Part shown: piece after piece, positions 27,572-35,462 of the stretch | How positions within the stretch are numbered: the first letter of the stretch is position 1 | How the letters are laid out: every line of letters begins with the position of its first letter | Assembly (NCBI GenBank): GCA_913056355.1 | Contig: CAJXMX010000005.1 | Span: 1-38,991 of the forward strand | Direction of reading: 5' to 3' | Length of the DNA: 38,991 nucleotides | Source: an uncultured Opitutales bacterium | GTDB taxonomy: Bacteria; Verrucomicrobiota; Verrucomicrobiia; Opitutales; Oceanipulchritudinaceae | The notes under the pieces: model-generated | The model's database searches: none | What the model was told of the DNA's origin: nothing | What the model saw: the letters and a program-made list of their open reading frames with translations, nothing else | Program-made: the position numbers and the translations under genes

Positions 27572-27808
27572 TTTAGCGATTCATACGGGCGTATTTAAAA
27601 CGGTCAATAGTACGGCTATACTCAAATCTCGGATTCGATTGCCCATGAAAGAAGAGCAGCTGGGCTAATCGAAATGGCTTTAGGCAAAAGCACTCAAGGG
27701 AAAGGAACCTGAGGGTCATTGAAATTTTCTTATTCCATGATAATCCCGAGGCATAATAGTAGAGGCTAATTGGATTTCAGACTGAATAGATCCAAAAAGG
27801 TCCTGGAA

Positions 27809-28234
27809 TTATACCAAAATCTTATTAGCCCTTGTGGCCAGTTTCGTGGCTAACAAAAGCTGATCAGCTTTTTCGGATTCGGGATCCATAGCATTCCATG
27901 GCCATGCGACAATATTTGCGTGCCTTGGAGGAGGTTCATCGGGAACAACATCGAGACCTACATCTCTTATATCCTTGGCTTTTACCAAGGCCAATCCATG
28001 GAATCGTCGTTGGTTGGGGTCTCTTTTTCCTCGTTCAATTAACTCACTGACAGGTGTTTTCCCGTATCGAGTTACCGAAGTCGTTTTGTTATTGGGACTA
28101 GGCAAAAAGGCAGCCGGCTTCACAGACAATATATTGTACCAGCTACTCGAATACAAAAACCTTGCAATATCTTCTTTATCATCAACTGGCTCAGGCGCAC
28201 GGGACATATTGTTTGATAAAGGGCTGAATACCAT
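27809..28234 (-). CDS. Uncharacterised protein, third gene of the TIGR04255-family operon
   Basis: 'EDIARFLYSSSWYNI...VKPAAFLPSPNNKTTSVTRYGKTPVSELIERG...FHGLALVKAKDIRDVGLDVVPDEPPPRHANIVAWPW'; gene overlaps the upstream one by 44 bp. Confidence 0.7.
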   Translation of the reverse strand: MVFSPLSNNMSRAPEPVDDKEDIARFLYSSSWYNILSVKPAAFLPSPNNKTTSVTRYGKTPVSELIERGKRDPNQRRFHGLALVKAKDIRDVGLDVVPDEPPPRHANIVAWPWNAMDPESEKADQLLLATKLATRANKILV

Positions 28235-28733
28235 TAATAGCCTCTAGAATAGTACCTGATACTACATCTCCATTAAATACTACAACCCCTCGTCCACTGT
28301 TTGCGCCATTGAGCCAAGCGTATGCAAGCCGGTTTGATTTTCCCACACTCAAGGAAAGAATCTGAGTTCGGCTCTGAATCCAGTCTAACGCAATATTTCC
28401 ATCGGGCTCTACTGCTACTTCCGGAAGTGGCATGCCCCTAGGAAGTGCTTTAATAAAATTTTGTGCAGTCTCAGCAGCGGAGAGTGAAACCGGTTCGGTT
28501 CCGGATTCATCCCGATTTGCCGATGAGCAATTAAAATAAAGTTCCCAAATTTTGGAAATGACAACCGACTTGTCCCCGAAAAGGACTTCCGATCGTTCTG
28601 TTTCATAAACAACCCGGCTAAATACATCGACCAAATCACCAGCGAACGAAGAAACGCCGTTATTGATCGTGCAATACGGTTGTATTGCAGCATAGCCGTT
28701 CATCAATCCGGGATATTGAACAGTTGCATGCAT
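28191..28733 (-). CDS. Uncharacterised protein, second gene of the TIGR04255-family operon
   Basis: 'IALDWIQSRTQILSLSVGKSNRLAYAWLNGANSGRGVVVFNGDVVSGTILEAI'; overlaps both neighbours. Confidence 0.7.
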   Translation of the reverse strand: MHATVQYPGLMNGYAAIQPYCTINNGVSSFAGDLVDVFSRVVYETERSEVLFGDKSVVISKIWELYFNCSSANRDESGTEPVSLSAAETAQNFIKALPRGMPLPEVAVEPDGNIALDWIQSRTQILSLSVGKSNRLAYAWLNGANSGRGVVVFNGDVVSGTILEAINGIQPFIKQYVPCA

Positions 28734-29464
28734 GGTGGTGTTAATGTGTGTTCGAAAATCCTATTACTCAAGCTTCTAAGTGAGGTAACATGCCCAAGGA
28801 TTTGCCCCCACTCTTCAGGAGCTATTGTTGAAGTGTTACTAGTTTCAATATCAAATAACACCGGTAAGTGTCTATTTTCTACGTCTTGAGAAGCTGTTGT
28901 GATTTTTGCCCGGTTCCCGGTACTTTGCTCATAAGCAGAATGTTGATTTACAAATCCCGTGAAAGTCAAATTGTCTTCGTCTGGCAATTTCGGGCCAACA
29001 ACAAAATAGTCATCCAAATCCACAGACCCGTCGGTTAATGGTAGCAAAATCCTATTTATAAATCTTAACTGGATTCGCCGGATCAGACTTGGATTGGCTA
29101 TGTCTCGATAGAGATTCCAGGTGCGTTTAATCTCAGGGAGGTAGTCATCCAGAATCGTATATGGAGCCAAACGGTTGAAGGAATAACCTTGGTTTCGAAC
29201 TTGGATCAATTGTTTCCCATCCTGTGACTTATGCAATATGGCCTCAAGACCTTGTACCGCGGATACTAACGGCGGCTTGTCTTGTTGCATCTTAATCGTG
29301 TGGTGATGCCCAAATTTCTTTTGCTGTACTGGATACTCTTTGGCCAAAACTGCTTTTGCTTCCTCCTCGAGCTCGGCCAACTTGAAGTTCGTAGGCAAAT
29401 CGCAGTCGAAATCCAGTATAGCCTCAACAATTGGAGGCTGCTTGAGTTCTTGGGTCATCAGCAC
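28703..29464 (-). CDS. TIGR04255-family protein (sporadically distributed)
   Basis: 'KQPPIVEAILDFDCDLP' N-term, 'GYSFNRLAPYTILDDYLPEIKRTWNLY', 'IRRIQLRFINRI', and C-term 'SLSNRIFEHTLTP' match my recollection of this family. Confidence 0.7.
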   Translation of the reverse strand: MLMTQELKQPPIVEAILDFDCDLPTNFKLAELEEEAKAVLAKEYPVQQKKFGHHHTIKMQQDKPPLVSAVQGLEAILHKSQDGKQLIQVRNQGYSFNRLAPYTILDDYLPEIKRTWNLYRDIANPSLIRRIQLRFINRILLPLTDGSVDLDDYFVVGPKLPDEDNLTFTGFVNQHSAYEQSTGNRAKITTASQDVENRHLPVLFDIETSNTSTIAPEEWGQILGHVTSLRSLSNRIFEHTLTPPCMQLFNIPD

Positions 29465-29712
29465 CTCAGATAGTTAAATCTCACGGAAATTCCAACAAGA
29501 AATTCCCAGCAAGTGGCCTATAGAAATATCTAAATGGCTGCGTACAGGTCTGAAAGTACTGATTAACTTTGCTTGGCTTGGCGGGAGAAATCGCCAGAGG
29601 AAAGCTACGGTTTAAGGATTTAGGGATCCCCCATTCACCACCTCAATGGTCCTCGCACCGCCTAAATTTCTCCCACACCAATTTGTCGGAAGGTATTATC
29701 CATACAAGGCCC

Positions 29713-29755
29713 GGGGGGGTCGGCCGAGGGGTGGGGGTACGGTGGCGGGGGTGGG
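29713..29755 (+). other. G-run cluster (G-quadruplex-like)
   Basis: ggggggtcggccgaggggtgggggtacggtggcgggggtggg: at least four G-tracts of 3 or more in about 43 nt, in a gap without a convincing ORF. Confidence 0.5.
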
Positions 29756-29887
29756 TAAGCCGATCTGGATCCTGCCAAGCCGAGCGCCCTACCCTCCGAT
29801 CACCAGGCCACGGCCAAAGCTCTTGCGCTCTCCTGGGAAGCTCGGGGGAATTGGAGGATCCGCAGGAAAAGCGTTCATCCTCCTCCT

Positions 29888-30214
29888 TCAACTGTCGATC
29901 GAGGACAGTTGGTCCTCAATCGCATCTTCAGCTGCAGTTATCGCCCTCAAATCGCAGCGGTCAGTCCAGTCGCGGGCGAAACCGCCGTTGGAAATGACGG
30001 CCGCGCAGAATTCCGCAACGGCCTTGTTCATCAGGTGTTCGCGAATCTCCTTCAATGGCCTTTGCAATTGGATGTGCTGGCCATTTGCCATCGGCAGGAA
30101 GTCCCGCGCCTGGATAGTCTCAGCAGCCTCAGATAGTGCCAAAGCTGCGTTGGTGGTGAGGTTTATTACGGTTTTCACACGTTCACCGATGCTCAGACAC
30201 GCCAAATTATGCAA
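29888..30214 (-). CDS. Hypothetical protein
   Basis: 108-aa ORF on the cargo strand; helical composition; no family recognised. Confidence 0.45.
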   Translation of the reverse strand: MHNLACLSIGERVKTVINLTTNAALALSEAAETIQARDFLPMANGQHIQLQRPLKEIREHLMNKAVAEFCAAVISNGGFARDWTDRCDLRAITAAEDAIEDQLSSIDS

Positions 30215-30240
30215 GCTGAAAAATTACATAACTAGCTGAT

Positions 30241-30267
30241 ACTAAATTACTTAGTATGTAATTTAGT
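30241..30267. promoter_or_regulatory. Perfect 10-bp inverted repeat between two hypothetical genes
   Basis: ACTAAATTAC-ttagtat-GTAATTTAGT, 27 bp upstream of the 108-aa gene start. Confidence 0.5.
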
Positions 30268-30286
30268 GTATATTATGGTGTGGTTT

Positions 30287-30814
30287 TCAGTCGAAAGGAG
30301 TGTAGCGAGGAAAGCGCCTTTCTGCCTCCTGTCGAACTACCCACCTCCAGTAATCGACTTCGGTCTGCAACTCCCTGTTGAACCAATGGTGGAAGTTCAT
30401 CTTGGCAAAGCATGCATCACCCCCGCCATCCTTAACTGCAATTTTCATGACCATGCTGAGATTCTCCATCGCGTCTTCGTTGATTACCTGATCTACCCGC
30501 TCCACAAGGATCTGAGGCCATACATCAAGATCAGGGAGGTCGAAAAAGTTGTTATCGTGGTAAAGGAACCATTGCAGGCCCTCGCAATCCAATGAAGGGA
30601 GCAGCCTAACAAGGTCGTAGCGCAAGTCTTCCAGTTCCTCCTCTTCCAATAGCAGAATCGGATTGGCTGCATAGATCGGCCGGCCAACAAGGGCGGAAAC
30701 GAGGCGGCAACGCTCAAGATCGGCAATGTCTGGCAATCGAAACAGGTTACTGTGCGCGCTCACAGCTACCTGTATGAGCATTGTTTGGGGTTTTGGCAAT
30801 CTTCGCGAACGCAC
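30287..30814 (-). CDS. Hypothetical protein
   Basis: 175-aa ORF on the cargo strand; no family recognised. The true start may be internal (MLIQVAVSAHSNLFRLPD). Confidence 0.5.
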   Translation of the reverse strand: MRSRRLPKPQTMLIQVAVSAHSNLFRLPDIADLERCRLVSALVGRPIYAANPILLLEEEELEDLRYDLVRLLPSLDCEGLQWFLYHDNNFFDLPDLDVWPQILVERVDQVINEDAMENLSMVMKIAVKDGGGDACFAKMNFHHWFNRELQTEVDYWRWVVRQEAERRFPRYTPFD

Positions 30815-30847
30815 GTTCCTGGACTTATGGCGCGCTTATTAATCTGG

Positions 30848-30880
30848 TCAGGGTGTTACCACTATATTGCCATTATTGCC
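30848..30880. repeat. Candidate integrase arm-type sites, right copy
   Basis: tcagggtgttaccactatattgccattattgcc: 30/33 identity to 15843-15875, same orientation, 139 bp inside the right attachment repeat. Confidence 0.55.
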
Positions 30881-31018
30881 ATTTCCGGGATTTTCGAGTT
30901 CGCTCCAAGCCAGTAAATAAAAGGCTTTCAGAGCATTTATCCGCCTCAAGGCCTATTCAAAGCGGCCTCCAGAAACACAAAAGCCGCATCCCCAGTATTG
31001 ATACGGCCTGGCGGTTAA

Positions 31019-31092
31019 TGGTGCGGGCGGGGAGAATCGAACTCCCACGACCAGCTTGGAAGGCTGGAGTTCTACCATTAAACTACGCCCGC
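31019..31092 (-). tRNA. tRNA-Gly (anticodon TCC), 3' CCA encoded
   Basis: Reverse complement GCGGGCGTAGTTTAATGGTAGAACTCCAGCCTTCCAAGCTGGTCGTGGGAGTTCGATTCTCCCCGCCCGCACCA folds as a cloverleaf: acceptor GCGGGCG/CGCCCGC, anticodon loop CTTCCAA. Confidence 0.96.
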
Positions 31093-31158
31093 TGGATTAG
31101 TCGAAGGACTAAAGACCAAGGACTAAGGTGAGACTGATGAGGAAGGTCAAGTTTCGTT

Positions 31159-32667
31159 TTACTTCGCCCAAAGCGGGAACTCGGACATGGGGGAGCCGGT
31201 GACGAGGGAGAAAAGGAGGTAAACGGCGGCCAGGGTCAGAACCAGGCCGACCAGATTGATCCAGACCCCGCAGCGGAGCATTTCAATGATGCGGATCCGC
31301 TGGCTGCCAAAGACGACCGCGTTGGGTGGCGTGGCGACCGGCATCATGAAGGCCATTGAACAGGAGATGGTGGCCGGGATGGCGAACACCAGGGGATGCA
31401 GGTTCAGGCTGACGGCCCAGCTGAGGAGGATCGGCAGGAGCATGGAAATGGTGGCGGTGTTGGAGGTCAGCTCGGTCAGGAGGACGGTCAGGACGCAGAT
31501 CAGGGCCACCTGAATGACGATCGGAACGCTCCCGAACACCGTGAAAGAGGCGCCGATGTGCTCGGACAGCCCGCTGGAGACAAAGCCGCCGGCGAGGGCG
31601 AAGCCGCCCCCGAAAAGGAGAATGATGCCCCAGGGAAGGCGCTTGAAGACATCCGCCTCGAGGACCCGGCCCGGGCGATCGTCCCGACTGGCCGGCAGGA
31701 TAAAGAGGATCAGGGCCATGGTCATGGCCACCGTCCCGTCATCCACCGCGGAAAATCCGGGCCAGAGGCCGGCCCAACCGGGAATGGTCAAAATCCCCAG
31801 TTGCAGGTCCTGACGAAAGGTCCACAACAGGGCGGTGGCGATAAAGACACAGAGGACCATGCGCTCCTCGATCCGGACGGGCCCCAGTTCCCGAAGCTCC
31901 TTGCGGATAATGTCCCGGTCGAGGACCAGGCTGGGATCGAAGCGGCAAAGGATTCGGGTCAGGAGGAACCAGGTCAGGAGCAGGAGGATAAAGGCATAGG
32001 GCAGGCCGATGATCAGCCATCGACCGAACGTGATGGGCGGCATGGCGGGAAAACTCTCCTTCAGGATGCGGACGAAAACCAGGTTGGCGGGCGTCCCGAC
32101 GAGAGTCGCCACCCCGCCGATGGAACAGCCGTAGGCGATGCCCAGCATCAGGGCCAGGGTCAGCTGGTGGGAGCGGTGCTCCCCGAATTCCTCCTCCATC
32201 TTGGCCACGATGGCCAGCCCGATGGGCAGCATCATGACCGCGGTGGCGGTATTGGAAATCCACATCGAGAGGAAGGCCGCGGCGGCCATGAAGCCAAGGA
32301 TTAGCAGGTCGGCCCGGCGTCCAATCCGGTTGATAATGTTCAGGGCGATACGGCGGTGGAGGTTCCAGCGTTCCATGGCCAGGGCAATGAGGAAGCCCCC
32401 GATGAAGAGGAAGATGATCGAGTTGACGTAGGCCTTGGCGATCTGGCCGCTGTCCTGTATGCCCAGCAGGGGGAAGGCCACCGTAGGTATCAGCGCGGTC
32501 GCGGCCATGGGAATGGCCTCCGTAATCCAGAGAACGGCCATCAGGACCGCCACTGCAGCCATAAGCCCGACCTGCCGGTTGTCCGGGACCGGGTTGTAGA
32601 AGAGGAGAAGCAAAAGGAAAACAGCCAGCGCCGTCAGCAGTCCGGAGCGTTTCCAGGGTATCTTCAT
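31159..32667 (-). CDS. SLC13/DASS-family sodium-coupled anion/dicarboxylate symporter
   Basis: Multi-TM; 'WITEAIPMAATALIPTVAFPLLG', 'SNTATAVMMLPI', 'GCSIGGVATLVGTPANLVF', 'LTSNTATISMLLPIL'. Confidence 0.9.
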   Translation of the reverse strand: MKIPWKRSGLLTALAVFLLLLLFYNPVPDNRQVGLMAAVAVLMAVLWITEAIPMAATALIPTVAFPLLGIQDSGQIAKAYVNSIIFLFIGGFLIALAMERWNLHRRIALNIINRIGRRADLLILGFMAAAAFLSMWISNTATAVMMLPIGLAIVAKMEEEFGEHRSHQLTLALMLGIAYGCSIGGVATLVGTPANLVFVRILKESFPAMPPITFGRWLIIGLPYAFILLLLTWFLLTRILCRFDPSLVLDRDIIRKELRELGPVRIEERMVLCVFIATALLWTFRQDLQLGILTIPGWAGLWPGFSAVDDGTVAMTMALILFILPASRDDRPGRVLEADVFKRLPWGIILLFGGGFALAGGFVSSGLSEHIGASFTVFGSVPIVIQVALICVLTVLLTELTSNTATISMLLPILLSWAVSLNLHPLVFAIPATISCSMAFMMPVATPPNAVVFGSQRIRIIEMLRCGVWINLVGLVLTLAAVYLLFSLVTGSPMSEFPLWAK

Positions 32668-32724
32668 CCGGATTTTCGGGTTAAAGGAGTTGCTTAATAT
32701 GGACCGGAGGAAACACTTCCCGGC

Positions 32725-33159
32725 ATGGCATCACCTGATGTGCAGGAAGGCGTTTACCGCCTACGCTTTAAGGTCCCCAAAGAGGCCATCGATGTCAACG
32801 GCCACGTCAACAACGTGACCTGGGTCCAGTGGATGCAGGACCTGGCCGTGGCCCACTGGGAACATGTCGGGGGGATGCGGGTCAACCACGACTACGAGGC
32901 GACCTGGGTGGCCCGTTCCCACCATATCGAATACCTGCGGCCGGGCTTTGAAGGGGATTCCATCGAGGCCCTGACCTGGGTGGCCAACATCGGACGGGTC
33001 CGCTCGCTGCGGAAGTACGCCTTCCGCAACGAGGAGGACGGAAAGCTCATGGCGCGGGGGGAGACGGACTGGGTCTTCGTGTCGGTGGCCAACGGCCATC
33101 CGCGCTCCATTCCGAACGAGACCCACGGCATCCTGCCTGTTTCGGAGGACCCGGCTTAA
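32725..33159 (+). CDS. Hotdog-fold acyl-CoA thioesterase (4HBT family)
   Basis: 'VPKEAIDVNGHVNNVTWVQWMQDLAVAHWEHVGG' catalytic region and overall length. Confidence 0.85.
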   Translation: MASPDVQEGVYRLRFKVPKEAIDVNGHVNNVTWVQWMQDLAVAHWEHVGGMRVNHDYEATWVARSHHIEYLRPGFEGDSIEALTWVANIGRVRSLRKYAFRNEEDGKLMARGETDWVFVSVANGHPRSIPNETHGILPVSEDPA

Positions 33160-33186
33160 GCCGAACCCGCAGGTTCCCGGCAGCAG

Positions 33187-34068
33187 CTAGAACCGGTACA
33201 GCAGATCCGCCCAGTCGCCCTCGGTGCGGGCATCAAGGGGAGGCGATGCTCCGGTAATCGAGGCCACCACCGGGGCAAACTCGGCATGCACCTGCTCGTA
33301 CTCCCTGGCCAGGATCCCGCTCAGCACCAGCCAGCCCCCCGGGCGGACCGAATGACACAGCAAGCCGGCGTGCTCGCAGAGAACATTGGCCAGGATGTTG
33401 ACCAGCAGGAGGTCTCCGGTTTGGTCCTTGAGCCCCTCCTTGAGGTCCGCCCAGCGGAACTCGATCCGGCCCTCGAGGTCGCACAGCTTTTCGTTGTCCA
33501 GGCTGATACGGACCGAATCCGGATCGAGATCAAAGCCGTAGACCGACTGGAACCCGATCTTGCGGGCGGAAATGGCCAGAATCCCGGAACCGCAACCGGC
33601 GTCGATGACCCGTTTTTGCGGCACCGCCCCACCCCACTCGTCGCGGGCGTCGAGCAGGCGCCGCACACAAAGCCGGGTGGTTTCATGATTGCCGGTCCCG
33701 AAGGCCATTCCGGGATCGAGGTAGACGATCTGCTCGCCCTCGGGGAGGTCGTAGTTTTCCCGTTCCCAGACCGGGACCCAGTGCAGGCCACGTTCCGACC
33801 ATGGCTTGAAGTGGAACTTGTAGGCTTCCTTCCAGTCCTGGTCGGCCAGCTCGGAAACCTCCGGCTGCTCCTCAAGCCCGGGAAAGACCGAACGCAGGGC
33901 GGCCAGTTCGGTCTCCATGGCCTCCGGGGAATCGAAGAATCCGCGCAGCTCCTGGGCCTTGGTCTGGAAGTTCTCCACCAGCATCCAGCACTGCTGGTAA
34001 TCCTCGCAGAAGTGATCCTCCAGGCGCTGGGCCAGCCCGGCGTCAACGGGAAGGCGCAGCTCGATCAT
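33187..34068 (-). CDS. prmA: Ribosomal protein L11 methyltransferase
   Basis: 'YLDPGMAFGTGNHETTRLC', 'VIDAGCGSGILAISARKIG', 'LLVNILANVLCEHAGLL'. Confidence 0.9.
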   Translation of the reverse strand: MIELRLPVDAGLAQRLEDHFCEDYQQCWMLVENFQTKAQELRGFFDSPEAMETELAALRSVFPGLEEQPEVSELADQDWKEAYKFHFKPWSERGLHWVPVWERENYDLPEGEQIVYLDPGMAFGTGNHETTRLCVRRLLDARDEWGGAVPQKRVIDAGCGSGILAISARKIGFQSVYGFDLDPDSVRISLDNEKLCDLEGRIEFRWADLKEGLKDQTGDLLLVNILANVLCEHAGLLCHSVRPGGWLVLSGILAREYEQVHAEFAPVVASITGASPPLDARTEGDWADLLYRF

Positions 34069-34646
34069 GCGGAAGTCTCCTCCGCCAGGCGCCGGACCAC
34101 TTCCGGCAGCAGCTTGTGCTCGGCGGCATGGATTTTCTCCTCGAGGGATTCGAGGGTATCGTCCTTCTCGATACGAACCGCCGTCTGGTCAATGATCGGG
34201 CCCCCGTCGAGGTCCCCGGTAACATAGTGGACCGTGCAGCCGGTGATCCGGACCCCGTAATCGAAGGCCTGGCCGATGCCGTTCAGCCCCTTGAAGCTGG
34301 GCAGCAGGCTGGGATGCAGGTTGATAATCTGCCGCGGGAAGGAATCCAGGAAAGTCGACTTCAGCACCCGCATGAATCCGGCCAGGACGATCAGCCCGGC
34401 CCCGGTGGACCGGATGGCCTCCACGTAATCGGCCTCGGTGGCCGGGGTCAGCTTCGTCTTGTAGGGACCGGGATCAATGAAGCGCGAGGCGACCCCGAAC
34501 TCGTGCCCCAGGCTGAGGATCCGCGCCTCCGGCTTGTCGCTGAAAATCGCTACAGGCTCGGCCTGGCCGAGGTTTCCGGCCTTCCACTCGCGAAGGAGGG
34601 TTTCCGCATTGCTGCCGCGTCCGGAGCCCAGTATGACAAAGCGCAT
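34065..34646 (-). CDS. purN: Phosphoribosylglycinamide formyltransferase
   Basis: 'RFVILGSGRGSNAETLL', 'LAGFMRVL', 'IINLHPSLLPSFKGLNGIGQAFDYGVRITGCTVHYVTGDLDGGPII'; 4-bp overlap with prmA. Confidence 0.93.
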   Translation of the reverse strand: MRFVILGSGRGSNAETLLREWKAGNLGQAEPVAIFSDKPEARILSLGHEFGVASRFIDPGPYKTKLTPATEADYVEAIRSTGAGLIVLAGFMRVLKSTFLDSFPRQIINLHPSLLPSFKGLNGIGQAFDYGVRITGCTVHYVTGDLDGGPIIDQTAVRIEKDDTLESLEEKIHAAEHKLLPEVVRRLAEETSA

Positions 34647-34655
34647 GGCGTGGTC

Positions 34656-34820
34656 CTATTCGAAGATTTTCCTGGCCTTTTCCCAGAAGCTGTCCTCAAC
34701 CGGATGATCGGTATCGCCGCAGGATTTGGCAAACTGTTCCAGCAGGGATTTCTGCTCCCCGGAAAGTTTCTTGGGCACCTCGATGTGCACCCGGACATAC
34801 TGGTTGCCCTTGCCGCCGCC
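34656..34820 (-). CDS. dnaJ: C-terminal fragment of DnaJ (5' part missing at the putative chimeric junction)
   Basis: '[54 protein letters not shown]' is a typical DnaJ C-terminus; sits 9 bp before purN. Confidence 0.8.
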   Translation of the reverse strand, partial: GGGKGNQYVRVHIEVPKKLSGEQKSLLEQFAKSCGDTDHPVEDSFWEKARKIFE

Positions 34821-35396
34821 GCGCAGCCAGCCGGGCACCTGCCACAGGCTGGGCGGCCCCTCCGGCACCGTCAGGCGCAAGGCATCGCTGGCGCGCGCAG
34901 CCGTGCAGCCGTTACCGAGATAGGCGGTGTCGTTCGCGGCGTGCAGACCAATGGCATGGGGAACGCCCAGTCGCTCTAGTTCTTCCACCCTCGCGGGCGG
35001 CGCATCGACCAGCGGCAGCACCTCCTCCACTTCCAGGTACGCGAAAATGCGGTGGTGCGGCTTGCCGCCTTCTTCCCGGAACAGGCCGAAGAACACGAAC
35101 ACATCGCCTGCGCCGACTCCCTGCCGCTCCAGGTGAGTCTGCGCCGCGCCGCACTGGCCGAGGATGGCGCGGCCATCGTGCAGGAACATCGGATCGTGGT
35201 GGCAAAGGTCCGTCGCGCCCAGCTTTCCGCGACTGGCGGCACGGGCAAGTTCGCCCAGACCGAGATCGCCGTAACGAGTGCGCGAAAGCCCTCCGCTCGC
35301 CGGAATCGGAAGACTTTTCGGGCGCTTATCGACCACAGGAGAGGGACCCCCTCCGGCAGAAGAATCGAAACCTTTGCGGCTCAGGACCATTCTCAT
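34815..35396 (-). CDS. Nmad3-like (putative nucleotide modification associated domain 3) protein, C-terminally truncated at the junction
   Basis: '[35 protein letters not shown]...[29 protein letters not shown]...[11 protein letters not shown]'. The reading frame runs into the DnaJ tail. Confidence 0.65.
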
Positions 35397-35462
35397 CAAT
35401 CACGCCCTAGCAATCGCACGGCATCGCTACACCCTCGACTTTGCTTGATAACTTCGGAAACC

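Larger units (their letters stand above)
15723..31049. mobile_element. Integrative genomic island (~15.3 kb) in tRNA-Gly(TCC) with a defence-type cargo
   Basis: 31-bp perfect flanking direct repeat from the tRNA 3' end, adjacent tyrosine integrase, AlpA-like and RepA-like genes, and TAC, type I R-M and TIGR04255-family cargo. Confidence 0.88.

Noticed and set aside
29569-30239. Several overlapping ORFs in the G-rich gap (29569-29997 +, 29643-29891 -, 29646-30239 +)
   Set aside because: Mutually overlapping, Arg/Pro/Ser-rich translations without motifs; likely by-products of the G-rich tract.
31396-32304. 302-aa plus-strand ORF antisense to the SLC13 transporter
   Set aside because: Low-complexity Gln/Asp/Gly/His shadow ORF; the minus strand has clear transporter motifs.
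35052-35462. N-terminal extension of PutA in the ORF track
   Set aside because: It runs antisense through the Nmad3-like gene and has low-complexity sequence; ATG 35463 starts the PutA-like protein.
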